The notes: generated from the letters alone by a model not told the origin. A stretch of 53,685 nucleotides of DNA from Shimazuella kribbensis DSM 45090 (GCF_000428065.1 NZ_ATZF01000002.1:425700-479384), one strand, 5' to 3'. Positions 16,920 to 25,710 are shown, numbered from the stretch's first letter. Program-made: numbers and translations.

Positions 16920-17420
16920 GGGTTTTAATCAAATAAACATATGAATTGATCAAATGACTCGAATTCACTATATTGCCTTGGGTCTCCCACAATCGTACTG
17001 TGTATGAAAATGTATCTCTCTACAATCGACGCTGTGAACCCACGTAATGTTCAAGTATCCTTCGATCATGTGGTAGCGGCGGACAGCTTTCAGCTTGGTG
17101 GGTGATGACACATAAGCAATTTTAACTTAACTTTGATCTCAGCCAGCTGTTGAGTTTGTGATGGAAAATCCAGAACACTCACCAATAACAGAATCAACAA
17201 TAAAGACAAACCGTTGTATCATCGTCATCCCACCATTCATCTATTTCATCTGGGTTAAATTTTTCAAACAATAAAAACATCCACATTTGATGAGTCTCTT
17301 TCGCTATCCGGCACCTCGATATACCAGATTTGCGCACTAGTTTGTCAGATTGTATAATTCTATTTTTATTTATCTAAAAGCATATAGTAATGGCATTGTA
17401 ACCATACCATTATCGAATTG
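16920..17420. pseudogene. Degenerate stretch with minus-strand protein remnants
   Basis: No intact gene is present. On the minus strand around 17200-17345, fragments such as QIWYIEVPDSERDSSNVDVF and, one frame over, FEKFNPDEIDEWWDDDD resemble parts of a small acidic protein broken by a frameshift. Together with the plus-strand remnants at 16.1-16.85 kb, this makes the whole 1.4 kb between the ATPase and the SGNH hydrolase look like decaying coding DNA. Confidence 0.3.
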
Positions 17421-17475
17421 ATTGTATTATGATGGACACAGTTGCATAAAATATAATCATCAAGGGGCTGGCTCC

Positions 17476-18255
17476 ATGAAAAAAATCTTCACTTTTCTAT
17501 TCACCCTAACACTGATATGCGCCTTCGTCTTCCCTAGTTCATCTTTTGCCTCATCAGCAAAAAAACACTCCTCTCTTGTAGCATTAGGTGATTCCATTAC
17601 ATTTGGATACAATTTAGGCGAAAATAATAATTCTCCCTCTCCCTATGCATTTCCCTATTTGATAGGAGCTCATTTAAATAAGAACGTTGAAAACTTAGGA
17701 GTTCCTGGTTGGACATCAAATGATTTGCTACAAGCTTTAAAGACCCCAAAATTTCAAACAGCAGTAAAAAAAGCAAAAGTTATTACATTGGACATCGGTA
17801 GTAATGATATTTTAAGACTAGCTAGTCAATTTGGGTTATTAAATCCAGAAAATGCACAAAAACCTATTCGATTAACCCCAGAGCAACAAAAAAGTTTCGA
17901 TCAGGCAACGCAAAAGTATTCTGAAAACCTGCCTATCATTATCCATACAATAAAACAACTTGCTCCTTCAGCAAAGATTGTGTTGTATAATCTCTACAAT
18001 CCATTTCCTTCTGCATCCATTTACTTGCATCCATTTTCTGAAACCATCATTCATCCACTAAATATGATCATTGACAACAATGCGTCTACATTCCATTTAA
18101 AAGTGGCAGATGCACACTCAGCATTTCACGAAAAGCAGTATATTTTCGTTCGTTTAGCTCAAAATGATGTTCATCCAACTATGGAAGGACAGCAAGTATT
18201 AGCTAAATTAGGGGAACAGATTCTTCATAAAAAACCGAAAGTCAAAGCTAATTAG
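17476..18255 (+). CDS. Secreted SGNH/GDSL-family hydrolase
   Basis: A 259-residue protein with a clear signal peptide (MKKIF followed by a hydrophobic segment and a likely cut after SSSFAS). The mature part has the SGNH blocks: VALGDSITFGYN with the nucleophilic serine (about residue 39), a glycine in GVPGWTSND, IGSND with the block III asparagine, and a late DVHPTMEG with the catalytic Asp-His pair. Such enzymes remove acyl or acetyl groups from lipids or polysaccharides outside the cell. The substrate here is not evident. The frame is open from 17422, but AAGGGG lies before the ATG at 17476 and the signal peptide begins exactly there. Two hairpins close the gene. Confidence 0.9.
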   Translation: MKKIFTFLFTLTLICAFVFPSSSFASSAKKHSSLVALGDSITFGYNLGENNNSPSPYAFPYLIGAHLNKNVENLGVPGWTSNDLLQALKTPKFQTAVKKAKVITLDIGSNDILRLASQFGLLNPENAQKPIRLTPEQQKSFDQATQKYSENLPIIIHTIKQLAPSAKIVLYNLYNPFPSASIYLHPFSETIIHPLNMIIDNNASTFHLKVADAHSAFHEKQYIFVRLAQNDVHPTMEGQQVLAKLGEQILHKKPKVKAN

Positions 18256-18336
18256 CAGGAACATCCTTAATAAATAAGGGAAAGAAAAACCTTAAACAAG
18301 ATAAAAATGGAACATCTCATAGGATACTGGTTGACA

Positions 18337-18373
18337 AACAAAAAAAGACAACTACTTATTGTCTTTTTTTGTT
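18337..18373 (+). terminator. Terminator after the SGNH hydrolase
   Basis: An A-rich arm ending AAAAGACAA pairs with TTGTCTTTT and runs into seven T. It is a standard intrinsic terminator, possibly active in both directions. Confidence 0.75.
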
Positions 18374-18400
18374 AATTCCTATACTTGTATTTAGGCAAAT

Positions 18401-18442
18401 GAACCTCTCCCACTTGCGCTAACGCTAAGAAGTGAGAGGTTC
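18401..18442. terminator. Second hairpin after the SGNH hydrolase
   Basis: GAACCTCTCCCACTT pairs with AAGTGAGAGGTTC around a loop that itself contains GCGCTAACGCTAAG. There is no clear T-run, so it could be a back-up terminator or another structured element. Confidence 0.45.
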
Positions 18443-18706
18443 TAACCATTAGAGTCAAAGATCATTCGTGAATCGGATTTTCCTTAGATACTCGATCCGC
18501 AGATCGGAAGTCTCCCTAATTCCTCCAGAAGATACAAATACATACACGATGATAGCACTTTCGCTAATAAGAAAAATAGACGAGGAATACACCCAAATTC
18601 TAGGTCAAATTTAAAACAAAAAATCCACTGTCCAATTGATGCGAAAAATTAATTTATGTTAATATAGAATAGTTTGCTCATACCCAACCATTTGAAGGGT
18701 AAAAAG
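18443..18706. other. Intergenic region before the 48-residue gene
   Basis: No gene is visible. AT-rich sequence with TTAATATAGAAT at about 18658-18670 may hold the -10 region of the small gene that follows. Confidence 0.35.
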
Positions 18707-18853
18707 ATGGCATTTTGGTCCGAACCGGATGACGAGGAAGAGGCTACGCCGACCCCTGAGTCCAAAAAGGCTGTAGCTGACGCACGAGCCCGAGAGGAAG
18801 CGACCGCTCGGCGCCACGGCGAGTACACTCCCTCGACGAATCCTCATATCTGA
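18707..18853 (+). CDS. 48-residue charged peptide gene, about 60% GC, probably foreign
   Basis: GAAGGG lies seven bases before the ATG. The product starts MAFWSEPDDEEEATPTPESK, then KKAVADARAREEATARRHGE, and ends TPSTNPHI: an acidic beginning, an alanine/arginine-rich middle likely to be helical, and no cysteine. Counting bases gives 88 of 147 as G or C, about 60%, in DNA that is otherwise much richer in A and T. Its codons (GCC, CGC, GAG, ACC, GGC) are those of a high-GC actinobacterium. A GC-rich terminator follows. No family is recognised and no partner gene stands beside it. Recent transfer is the simplest explanation. Confidence 0.6.
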   Translation: MAFWSEPDDEEEATPTPESKKAVADARAREEATARRHGEYTPSTNPHI

Positions 18854-18871
18854 TAACTATCAGAGCACACA

Positions 18872-18908
18872 GACCGGCTGGATTATCTTTGGATAAACCC
18901 AGCCGGTC
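18872..18908 (+). terminator. GC-rich hairpin after the 48-residue gene
   Basis: GACCGGCTGG pairs perfectly with CCAGCCGGTC across a 17-base loop. It starts 18 bases after the stop and has the same unusual GC richness as the gene, so both were probably acquired together. Confidence 0.6.
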
Positions 18909-19165
18909 ACTCGTTATAAAGACTGTCTTTTAGTGATAATAAGCTGATCCATTTTTGGACAAGAAGACACTCCATTATAGAGTGGATAACCCATATTGAG
19001 TGTTCATAGTAAACATGTCATAGATAAAAGTCCTTCATCACATATCTTGATTATGAGTACATTCACTTTATCCAAAAGTGAATTTTTTACTATTTCTTTC
19101 AATAACTGGAAAAAACTTAATTTTATCATGATTTAGATACAATTTAGATTAATTTCCTTAACTTT
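18909..19165. other. Upstream region of the YjgB-like gene
   Basis: AT-rich, without a gene. I see no feature that I can support beyond the promoter at its right edge. Confidence 0.4.
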
Positions 19166-19194
19166 TTGACATCTCTGTTTTTTACAATAAGAAT
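19166..19194 (+). promoter_or_regulatory. Likely sigma-A promoter of the YjgB-like gene
   Basis: TTGACA at 19166-19171 and AAGAAT at 19189-19194 are 17 bases apart. Transcription would begin near 19201, which places the promoter inside the longest possible reading frame and so rules out the upstream start codon of that frame. Confidence 0.45.
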
Positions 19195-19219
19195 ATCTTC
19201 AAGAAAAAGGATGATAAAA

Positions 19220-19756
19220 GTGAAAAATTGGAAAAAATCAGCAATCGCATTTAGTTTAGCAACTGGTTTACTAATAACAGGTACCGCAATTACTACAATC
19301 CATACAACACATGCTGCTCCAAATACAAAAATCGTTTCACCTGTGCAACAACAATCGAATCAAGCAACGATCAAAAAGATTAGAAACCTTGCATCACAAG
19401 GAAAAACCGTCAATAGTGAAAAATTTGGTCTCCAATCCAAGACAAATGATATTGTAAAAAAATGGGGAAAACCAGATAGTGGTTCAGATGCAAATCATCT
19501 TTACTATGACAAAAAAGGTATTGGTTTCATTGCAGAAAAAGGGAAAGTAGTCAAAATTTATTCAGGAGATAAAAGTTATTGGGACATTACATATAAAGAA
19601 GTAAAGCAAACACTAGGTAAACCCGTGAAAGAAGTAAAAGGGGAAGATGGCGTTTATCTAACATACAAAGCTGGTAAAAACACATTGGTATTCGCTTTCT
19701 ATTACAATAATGAAGGTACAGAACCATCCACCCTTGGTGAAGTAACGGTTTATTAA
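19220..19756 (+). CDS. Secreted DUF4309 protein, YjgB-like
   Basis: This protein has a lysine-rich start, a hydrophobic signal segment (AIAFSLATGLLITGTAITT) and a cut after THAAP-like sequence. The mature part matches the YjgB/DUF4309 pattern: a first repeat with DIVKKWGKPD, then YYDKKGIGF, and a second with YKEVKQTLGKP. These two KxxGKP-type halves are typical of the family. The function is unknown, and the location is probably the cell envelope or outside. The frame is open from 19166, but AAAAGG at 19205-19210 sits nine bases before the GTG at 19220 and directly against the ATG at 19211. GTG is therefore preferred, giving 178 residues. A strong terminator follows. Confidence 0.82.
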   Translation: MKNWKKSAIAFSLATGLLITGTAITTIHTTHAAPNTKIVSPVQQQSNQATIKKIRNLASQGKTVNSEKFGLQSKTNDIVKKWGKPDSGSDANHLYYDKKGIGFIAEKGKVVKIYSGDKSYWDITYKEVKQTLGKPVKEVKGEDGVYLTYKAGKNTLVFAFYYNNEGTEPSTLGEVTVY

Positions 19757-19784
19757 TTTTTCAAAATATGATCTCTTTCATTTA

Positions 19785-19825
19785 TATAAGAAACACACCC
19801 TTGATTACAGGGTGTGTTTCTTATA
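19785..19825. terminator. Terminator after the YjgB-like gene
   Basis: TATAAGAAACACACCC pairs with GGGTGTGTTTCTTATA across a nine-base loop. It is a long perfect stem with A/T-rich flanks on both sides. Confidence 0.85.
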
Positions 19826-19965
19826 TATTCAGTAAAGCTCCATTCGTGTATTTATTACTCTGTCCTAGTCTTCATTTAATTGAAATAGCATGTATATTAA
19901 AAAATTGAAGTATCTGAACATATCAGCACAACAAGAAAAACTCGCTTTTTATGCGTACAAGAGGG

Positions 19966-19998
19966 TGACATGCTGATTTCTAAATAATCAGCATGTCA
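19966..19998 (-). terminator. Hairpin after the 42-residue acidic gene
   Basis: TGACATGCTGATT pairs with AATCAGCATGTCA. It lies 26 bases after the stop of the minus-strand gene. The T-run is weak. Confidence 0.55.
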
Positions 19999-20023
19999 TG
20001 TTGTTTCGAGGATGAATAGAATA

Positions 20024-20152
20024 TTACGCATCCAAATCCACTTCGATTACCTCAATATCTGTTAGTTTGTTATTCTTGTCATCGGAATAGACAACAATCA
20101 TGTCTACTCCACTTGACTCTGGATCATCAATGGTTTGAATGTCGATTCCCAT
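20024..20152 (-). CDS. 42-residue acidic peptide, unknown
   Basis: AAGGAG lies five bases before the ATG. The product starts MGIDIQTIDDPESSGVDMIV and ends IEVIEVDLDA. It is strongly acidic with alternating hydrophobic and charged residues, a pattern that suggests short beta strands, and it has no cysteine. A hairpin closes the gene. I recognise no family. An acidic beta-type mini protein could be an inhibitor, a nucleic-acid mimic or an anti-toxin, but there is no partner gene nearby to support any of these. Confidence 0.55.
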   Translation of the reverse strand: MGIDIQTIDDPESSGVDMIVVYSDDKNNKLTDIEVIEVDLDA

Positions 20153-20352
20153 CTCTACTCCTTAGTCGAAACCACCTTCCATTTGATTTTACACTAATTA
20201 TGATCTTTTGTTCCGTTCAATTTGATTGTGTCCTTTATTATCCGAAACCTTTACTTTATCAGCAATCACCTATGGATCATATGTCAAAAAGCAGCTCAAA
20301 GTTCTCAGTTATATATGGCATCGTGTTAATAGATTTTAAAAAGGACAAGTCG

Positions 20353-20393
20353 AAAAAAAGAGTCATTGACTTGAACGACAATGACTCTTTTTT
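20353..20393. terminator. Bidirectional terminator
   Basis: AAAAAAAGAGTCATTG pairs with CAATGACTCTTTTTT across a ten-base loop. On the minus strand it ends the Tm-1-type operon. Confidence 0.8.
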
Positions 20394-20541
20394 ATGGCAC
20401 CAGTATCATCTATTATATGGCTTAGTATTAAACTACCAATAGAGTTTCTGCAACATTCTCTTCTTGAGCAGATACTTCATTTGCTTGATTCATGTATATA
20501 AACTAAATAGAGAAAGATTTACTACAATGCAACTAGAATAA

Positions 20542-21384
20542 TTATGTTTTTATCTCTCTTGCTAACCCTTTAAATTGTTCTACTTGTGATTGGATAGCAA
20601 CTTCAGTCGCTAAACGTTCGATACTAGAGGCTCCAAAGAATCCTGCTATTCCATTTGTTAAATGAAAAATTTCCTCTACATCCGATGGCTCCGCAATTGG
20701 ACCACCATGACATAAGATCAAGATAGATGGATTTACTTTTCTTGCGGCATCGTGAATGGATTGAATTCGCTCAGCCGATTTCTCTAATGTTAAAGCAGTT
20801 TCCGCTCCAATCGAACCTTTGGTAGTCAAACCCATATGAGCTACTAAAACATCGGCACCCGCTTGAGTCATCGCCATAGCTTGTGTTTCATCAAAAACAT
20901 AAGGGCAGGTGAGTAAATCGAGTTCATGTGCTTGACGAATCATCTCTACCTCTAAGTCAAAACCCATCCCTGTTTCTTCTAAATTTTGTCGGAATACACC
21001 ATCTATCAGACCAACTGTAGGAAAATTTTGCACTCCATCAAAACCCATTTCTTTTAATTGGCGTAAAAAGACAGGCATTTGTCGGAAAGGATCCGTTCCA
21101 CACACACCTGCTAACACAGGAGTAGATTGTACGATCGGTAAAACCTCATTTGCCATCTCCATCACGATTTGATTCGCATCTCCATATGGAAGTAACCCTG
21201 CAAGTGATCCGCGTCCTGCCATGCGGTAGCGACCAGAGTTATAAATAATGATTAGATCAGCACCGCCGCGCTCAGCAAATTTAGCTGAGATTCCACTTCC
21301 TGCCCCACAACCAAGAACCGCTTTGCCTTCCTCTACGGTGACATGAAGTTTTTCTAATGCTTCCTTACGTGCAATAAATGGCAT
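20542..21384 (-). CDS. PEP hydrolase-family TIM-barrel protein (Tm-1 C-terminal half-like)
   Basis: This 280-residue protein matches the TIM-barrel family labelled phosphoenolpyruvate hydrolase-like. It has [20 protein letters not shown] near the start, [51 protein letters not shown] and a late [16 protein letters not shown]. The biochemical role of bacterial members is not well established. In plants the tomato virus-resistance protein Tm-1 joins this domain behind an ATP-binding domain, and the gene eight bases upstream here encodes exactly that other domain. The two proteins are therefore likely to work as a complex. The pair ends in a bidirectional terminator. Confidence 0.85.
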   Translation of the reverse strand: MPFIARKEALEKLHVTVEEGKAVLGCGAGSGISAKFAERGGADLIIIYNSGRYRMAGRGSLAGLLPYGDANQIVMEMANEVLPIVQSTPVLAGVCGTDPFRQMPVFLRQLKEMGFDGVQNFPTVGLIDGVFRQNLEETGMGFDLEVEMIRQAHELDLLTCPYVFDETQAMAMTQAGADVLVAHMGLTTKGSIGAETALTLEKSAERIQSIHDAARKVNPSILILCHGGPIAEPSDVEEIFHLTNGIAGFFGASSIERLATEVAIQSQVEQFKGLAREIKT

Positions 21385-21392
21385 ACTTAGAC

Positions 21393-22607
21393 CTACCTTT
21401 CGTCTTCAAGGAATTCAAGTAATTTTCCACTTACTCTGTTAGAAAACTCTTCATCGTTGATGTTGCAATCAATTTCATAGACAGGTATATTATTATGAAT
21501 TTCATCTTTAATCGCCTGAAATAAAGCATCATTTGCTTCTGGGTTCCAAAAAATTCCTCTTGGGGAATCTAATTCTGAAATTCCTTTTAAAGGTAAAAAA
21601 ACTGCTACTGGTCCTGATGCCCGATTTAATTTTCTTGCTAATAAAGAACCTAATCTATTATTTTCATCTGGGGTAGTACGCATTAATGTAACGTTCGAGT
21701 TCCATTCATAAAGTTGCCGGTTCTTAAATCGATCTGGTACAGTATGTATGCCCCAAAAATTAACCATATCTAAACATCCAGGTGCTATTACTTGTGGAAT
21801 ACCTTTTTTTGCTGCAGCATCTAAACGCGTTGGTCCAGCATTTAAAACTCCTCCAACTAAATAATCTGCTAGTTCTGTTGGAGTCACATCCAGCACACCT
21901 CTGATAAACCCTTTTTCAATAAGAGATTCCATCGTTTTCCCACCAGTACCCGTAGCATGAAACACCATCATCTCAAAACCTTCATCCTCTAACCTGCTCT
22001 TACACTTATTTACAAGTGTTGTTGTGTTTCCAAACATCGAAGCCGTTATAATCGGTTTACTTTCTATTTTAGGAACTCCAGTCTGTACCATACCAATAAT
22101 TGCTCCTACTGCATTTGCATAAATCTGTGCACTAACCCGATTTAACCCTGATACATCTAGCACGGATGGAAACATTACCACATCACTAAATCCCACATAT
22201 GGCACTGTATCCCCAGCAGCTACCGTGCTAACCATAACTTTTGGAACTCCGATAGGAAGTGCTCTTAATCCAGCCGTACCAATAATAGTACCGTTTGTAC
22301 CACCCATCGAAAAACCAGCATGGATTTGACCTTTTTCAAACAATTTTTTCATGATGATAGCGATTCCCTTTGTCATCACATTCATCGCTATAGATTTATC
22401 TCTTCGTTTTCTTAGTTTCTCTAAAGAAGATCCACCTGCATTAGCTACTTGACTCGCAGTAACATCCACTTCTAATGTCGGCTCTCCAAGAACACCTGTA
22501 TTGATGACAAGTGTACGGTAACCCCTTTGTTCGATCTCTCTTCTAACAAAGAGATAGTCATTTCCTTTCGTATCCATAGCTCCTATGACAGCAATTGTTT
22601 TAGTCAT
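21393..22607 (-). CDS. Tm-1-like ATP-binding domain protein (UPF0261)
   Basis: A 404-residue protein of the UPF0261/Tm-1-like family. It shows an N-terminal [19 protein letters not shown], a glycine-rich [40 protein letters not shown] and [19 protein letters not shown], all typical of the family. The N-terminal half of tomato Tm-1 binds ATP and blocks a viral replicase. The native bacterial role is not known. The frame extends to 22625 through a TTG, but GAGGAGGG lies directly between that TTG and the ATG at 22607, so the ATG is the true start. The gene is first in a two-gene operon with the PEP hydrolase-like gene. Its AT-rich upstream region should hold the promoter. Confidence 0.88.
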   Translation of the reverse strand: MTKTIAVIGAMDTKGNDYLFVRREIEQRGYRTLVINTGVLGEPTLEVDVTASQVANAGGSSLEKLRKRRDKSIAMNVMTKGIAIIMKKLFEKGQIHAGFSMGGTNGTIIGTAGLRALPIGVPKVMVSTVAAGDTVPYVGFSDVVMFPSVLDVSGLNRVSAQIYANAVGAIIGMVQTGVPKIESKPIITASMFGNTTTLVNKCKSRLEDEGFEMMVFHATGTGGKTMESLIEKGFIRGVLDVTPTELADYLVGGVLNAGPTRLDAAAKKGIPQVIAPGCLDMVNFWGIHTVPDRFKNRQLYEWNSNVTLMRTTPDENNRLGSLLARKLNRASGPVAVFLPLKGISELDSPRGIFWNPEANDALFQAIKDEIHNNIPVYEIDCNINDEEFSNRVSGKLLEFLEDER

Positions 22608-22629
22608 TTGCTCTTCCCTCCTCAAATAA

Positions 22630-23076
22630 CATGAAATGGATGGAGTATTATTAAACTATATTTAATTATTATATTATTACAAATACTGCTCTTCATATAG
22701 AGAGAAAAAGAAAAATTAAAGATATTATGTCAAATATCGGAAAACGAAATACCACAAACAAAAATAAGAAAAAGAAAACCTGCCATATTTTGCAAGTTTT
22801 TAAATGTTATCGAATTTCCAAACTACTATGAACTGAATTTTTGTCAATTGGTTCAATCCAACCTAATAGATCTATGATGGACAAAGTTTTGTCAGATCAG
22901 CTAGTAATGACTTCTTGTTTCTATAAGAGCAATATCCTATCCCAACAAATCCAGAGAATGAAACCAAAGGATTCAGCTAAAATATTGGAATGTACCATCT
23001 TTTTGATTTAACAAAACTAAAATGTAAGGAGTACTCCTAATGAAGAGTTCGCCCCTGTACTATTTTTTCCATTCTT
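22630..23076. other. Intergenic region upstream of the Tm-1-like operon
   Basis: The first 60 bases beyond the operon start are extremely AT-rich and probably contain its promoter. The remainder to the cupin gene shows no gene and no structure that I can support. Confidence 0.4.
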
Positions 23077-23487
23077 CTACTCCCGTATAAATGTTTGAAC
23101 TTTTCCGGCTTCTATTTCTTTGAAATCAGGTAATTGTGTTAATGCTTTTTCTGAACCTCCAGGATTATAAAACGCCAAAAGACGAAGCGGTTCCCAACTA
23201 GAGTTATAGGTGGCGTGATAGATTCCTTTGGGGATATAGATGACATCCCCTGCTTTAATCGCAAAAAATTCTTCATCATCTATCATTTGATTGCCCTCTC
23301 CAGACAAAACATAAAGTATTTCTTCAGCATCAGGATGATTATGGCGATCATGGCCTTGATTTGGAAGTAAAATCACTTCACCAAAAGTAAGACTAGCTCC
23401 TTCATTTTGATCAGGCGTAATAAACCATTTGATTAAACCCCAATCAAAAGAATGAGTGGGCACATTATTTGGTTTAATTGTTTTCAT
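23077..23487 (-). CDS. Small cupin-domain protein
   Basis: A 136-residue single cupin. Motif 1 reads GHDRHNHPDAEEILYVLSG with the two metal histidines and the glutamate. Motif 2 reads GDVIYIPKGIYHATYN with the third histidine. The metal centre is therefore intact. Proteins of this size act as isomerases, dioxygenases or sugar/metal sensors, and the reaction cannot be told from sequence. The start follows GAGGGGGAG by about eight bases. It is a single gene, not obviously linked to the FAD monooxygenase downstream. Confidence 0.82.
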   Translation of the reverse strand: MKTIKPNNVPTHSFDWGLIKWFITPDQNEGASLTFGEVILLPNQGHDRHNHPDAEEILYVLSGEGNQMIDDEEFFAIKAGDVIYIPKGIYHATYNSSWEPLRLLAFYNPGGSEKALTQLPDFKEIEAGKVQTFIRE

Positions 23488-23634
23488 CTGTAACTCCCCC
23501 TCGATTGATGTTATAAATTTTTTTAATATTATTTCAATTGATTATACATATATTCCTCATTTCCAGATGAAATCCTGCTATGTTTTTAAGGTTGTTCTTT
23601 CCTAAAAGCAAGTGCAGAAACAGTCGAAACAAAG

Positions 23635-23820
23635 TTAATCATCAATTATGAGAAGGAATTGCAGAAACAAGTAACAGCAATGAGAAATCACCATTGAGAA
23701 TGGAACTACCAACCCAATCACAATGGAACAGCAGTAATGATATGAATTGTCCTTTTCCTGAATACAAAATCGGGATGCATCCCAATTCACAAGCGAGTTT
23801 AAAACAGAATCAGAAGTCAA
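23635..23820 (-). CDS. Possible 61-residue membrane peptide with TTG start
   Basis: AGAGGAGG lies five bases before a TTG. The product starts MTSDSVLNSLVNWDASRFC and has a polar N-terminal third, cysteine pairs (YCC, HCC) flanking a hydrophobic stretch, then another hydrophobic stretch ending IIDD. Its ribosome binding site is one arm of a long inverted repeat. The arrangement (polar leader, cysteine-containing hydrophobic part) is unusual. However, there is no family match and the site is explained in part by the repeat, so it may not be a gene. Confidence 0.3.
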   Translation of the reverse strand: MTSDSVLNSLVNWDASRFCIQEKDNSYHYCCSIVIGLVVPFSMVISHCCYLFLQFLLIIDD

Positions 23821-23825
23821 ATGAA

Positions 23826-23878
23826 CCTCCTCTCTCTCGAATATATCCAAGTATCAATATATTACGAGAGAAAGGAGG
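23826..23878. repeat. 53-base inverted repeat with a ribosome binding site in each arm
   Basis: The left arm, beginning CCTCCTCTCTCTCG, pairs with the right arm, ending CGAGAGAAAGGAGG, with one mismatch. The inner AATATAT pairs with ATATATT. Because the repeat includes a Shine-Dalgarno sequence, both strands carry AGGAGG just outside the hairpin: one before a TTG frame (minus) and one before a nine-codon ATG frame (plus, 23884 onward). It could be an operator or an RNA structure that hides the ribosome binding site. Confidence 0.5.
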
Positions 23879-24081
23879 TACTAATGTTTTCCATAGTTTG
23901 TGGTCAATCATGAAAATAGGACATTACTCTAGTGAATTTTCCTTTTTGTGTTAATCCAATAGGTGAGAGTTAGTTAGATTTCACTTCAATAAACACCAAT
24001 TTTTCTCCATATTCATTTTATCGATACCCAATAAATGGATGGTAAACAAAATGATGTTAATAACCGACTAGCAAAATATTT
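23879..24081. other. Intergenic stretch beyond the inverted repeat
   Basis: Apart from the nine-codon frame that follows the right arm of the repeat, no gene or terminator is visible. Confidence 0.35.
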
Positions 24082-25710
24082 TTAATTATTTTTTTCTAAA
24101 GATAACAATTGTTTCATCACTGTTAGCAAAATCTCGGTTGTATTTTCTACCTGACCAGAACGCCAAGCGACAAAACCATCTGGGCGGATGAGTACAGCTC
24201 CACCTTCTGAAATCCGATAGGTTTTGTGCCACTGATTTTCAGGATCTTGTAAGTTTCCTGTTTGTCCAATAGAGAATATATCGATTGGAAGATTTAGTTC
24301 AGCAGACACATCTTGTGCGGTATGGGTCCATGTACTGTCTTCATCGGTTAAAAGGACATAGTTTTTGTTAAAGAGATCAATAGTAGAAATAGGCTGTCCA
24401 TTTTGTTCTAACCAGAGATGGGGGGCACGTGTTCCTGGTTTCCCATCCAATTGATCTACATAAGGTAATATACCATTGTTTTCTGGATCCGAGTGCTCTG
24501 TGATGACTGCTGATGAACGATATTGGTACCGCATAATAACATGATTATTACTAACAACAGGAGCTTTCCCCTCTTTTTTACTAACCATATTAAGCTGTCC
24601 TGTATTCGCAATCAGACCAGCTTGCTCGGTGGTAAAGAGAGAAACTGCTTTTCGTTCTATCTCATATGTGTTTAAGAGTCCAGATGAAGCTGTACCTTTT
24701 AGAACAGCAGCTAATTTCCAAGCTAAGTTATGTCCATCCGCGATTCCTGAGTTCCCACCAAAACCTCCAGTAGGTGGCATGAGATGTGCCGCATCTCCGA
24801 CTAAAAAGATACGACCGACTTGAAAATGATCCGCCACCTTTACCGCTGCTTCCCAAGGTAGAACACTGATTATCTCCACATCAAGCTCAGGATTACCCAC
24901 TGCTGTACGGATTAGTTGAATACAGCGCTCATCAGTAAAATCGCTCAAGCTTTCTCCCTTGGCCGGATCAAAATTCACATGAAAAGTCCAAAGATCGTCA
25001 TCATAATTGATTGATACCAACGTTCCATTCGCCTCTGGATGATTAATATTACAAATGCTAAACTCATGACCCTCAACGTATGGATTCAAATTAGCACGAA
25101 AATACATATTCATATTATAACTAAGCGTTCCGCGTCCACTCATTTGGATTTCTAATGCTTGGCGAATCCTACTATTCGCACCATCGGCTGCGATCAAATA
25201 TTGCGCGTAGATCGTTTCGCGAATGCCTGTTTCACGATTTTGGATGAGTGCTGTAACTCCTATTTCATCTTGAGTAAATGAAACCAATTCCATATTAAAT
25301 TGAATATCTCCTTGGCGTTCTTGAATCGCCTGTAATAAGATTGGTTCCATCAAATCTTGGGTCGTGAAACTACCAATTGTTGGGCTGAGTTGGACATTTT
25401 CAGCCTCCAGCTTTTGAATCAAGTTTTTCATGGTAGAGAAATCCGCTTCAAGCAGTGTATTTGCGTGAAGCAAACGACCGCCACCTTTGTTTAAGCCTGC
25501 GCCTGCTACGCGGATCTTCTCTTCAATCTGAAAGGGGCGAAATAACTCCATCGATCGTGTATTGATTCCACGCGCTTTTGGATGAATGGATGTTCCACGA
25601 TGACGCTCAATCACGCGATAATCAATGTTATGATGGCTTAAAAACAAGGCTGTTGATAAACCGACTAATCCTCCGCCTATGATCAATACTGGAATTTGTT
25701 GCTTTTTCAA
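24082..25710 (-). CDS. FAD-dependent aromatic monooxygenase (class A flavoprotein hydroxylase)
   Basis: A 542-residue flavoprotein. The N-terminus has VLIIGGGLVGLSTALFL (FAD dinucleotide site). The middle has YLIAADGANSRIRQAL (DG motif), and GDAAHLMPPTGGFGGNSGIA binds the ribityl chain. The last 100 residues form the thioredoxin-like C-terminal domain of the MhpA/PheA/rifampicin-monooxygenase group, ending with LIRPDGFVAWRS. Members hydroxylate phenols, polyketides or antibiotics with NAD(P)H and O2. The substrate is unknown here. The frame is open to 25806, but GGAGG lies eight bases before the TTG at 25710, and from there the protein begins in the usual way for the family. It is a single gene. 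Confidence 0.88.
   Translation of the reverse strand: MKKQQIPVLIIGGGLVGLSTALFLSHHNIDYRVIERHRGTSIHPKARGINTRSMELFRPFQIEEKIRVAGAGLNKGGGRLLHANTLLEADFSTMKNLIQKLEAENVQLSPTIGSFTTQDLMEPILLQAIQERQGDIQFNMELVSFTQDEIGVTALIQNRETGIRETIYAQYLIAADGANSRIRQALEIQMSGRGTLSYNMNMYFRANLNPYVEGHEFSICNINHPEANGTLVSINYDDDLWTFHVNFDPAKGESLSDFTDERCIQLIRTAVGNPELDVEIISVLPWEAAVKVADHFQVGRIFLVGDAAHLMPPTGGFGGNSGIADGHNLAWKLAAVLKGTASSGLLNTYEIERKAVSLFTTEQAGLIANTGQLNMVSKKEGKAPVVSNNHVIMRYQYRSSAVITEHSDPENNGILPYVDQLDGKPGTRAPHLWLEQNGQPISTIDLFNKNYVLLTDEDSTWTHTAQDVSAELNLPIDIFSIGQTGNLQDPENQWHKTYRISEGGAVLIRPDGFVAWRSGQVENTTEILLTVMKQLLSLEKNN

Noticed and set aside
20428-20493. 21-codon minus-strand frame (MNQANEVSAQEENVAETL...) between the PEP hydrolase-like gene and its terminator
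   Set aside because: It has a peptide-like composition but no recognisable ribosome binding site before the ATG.
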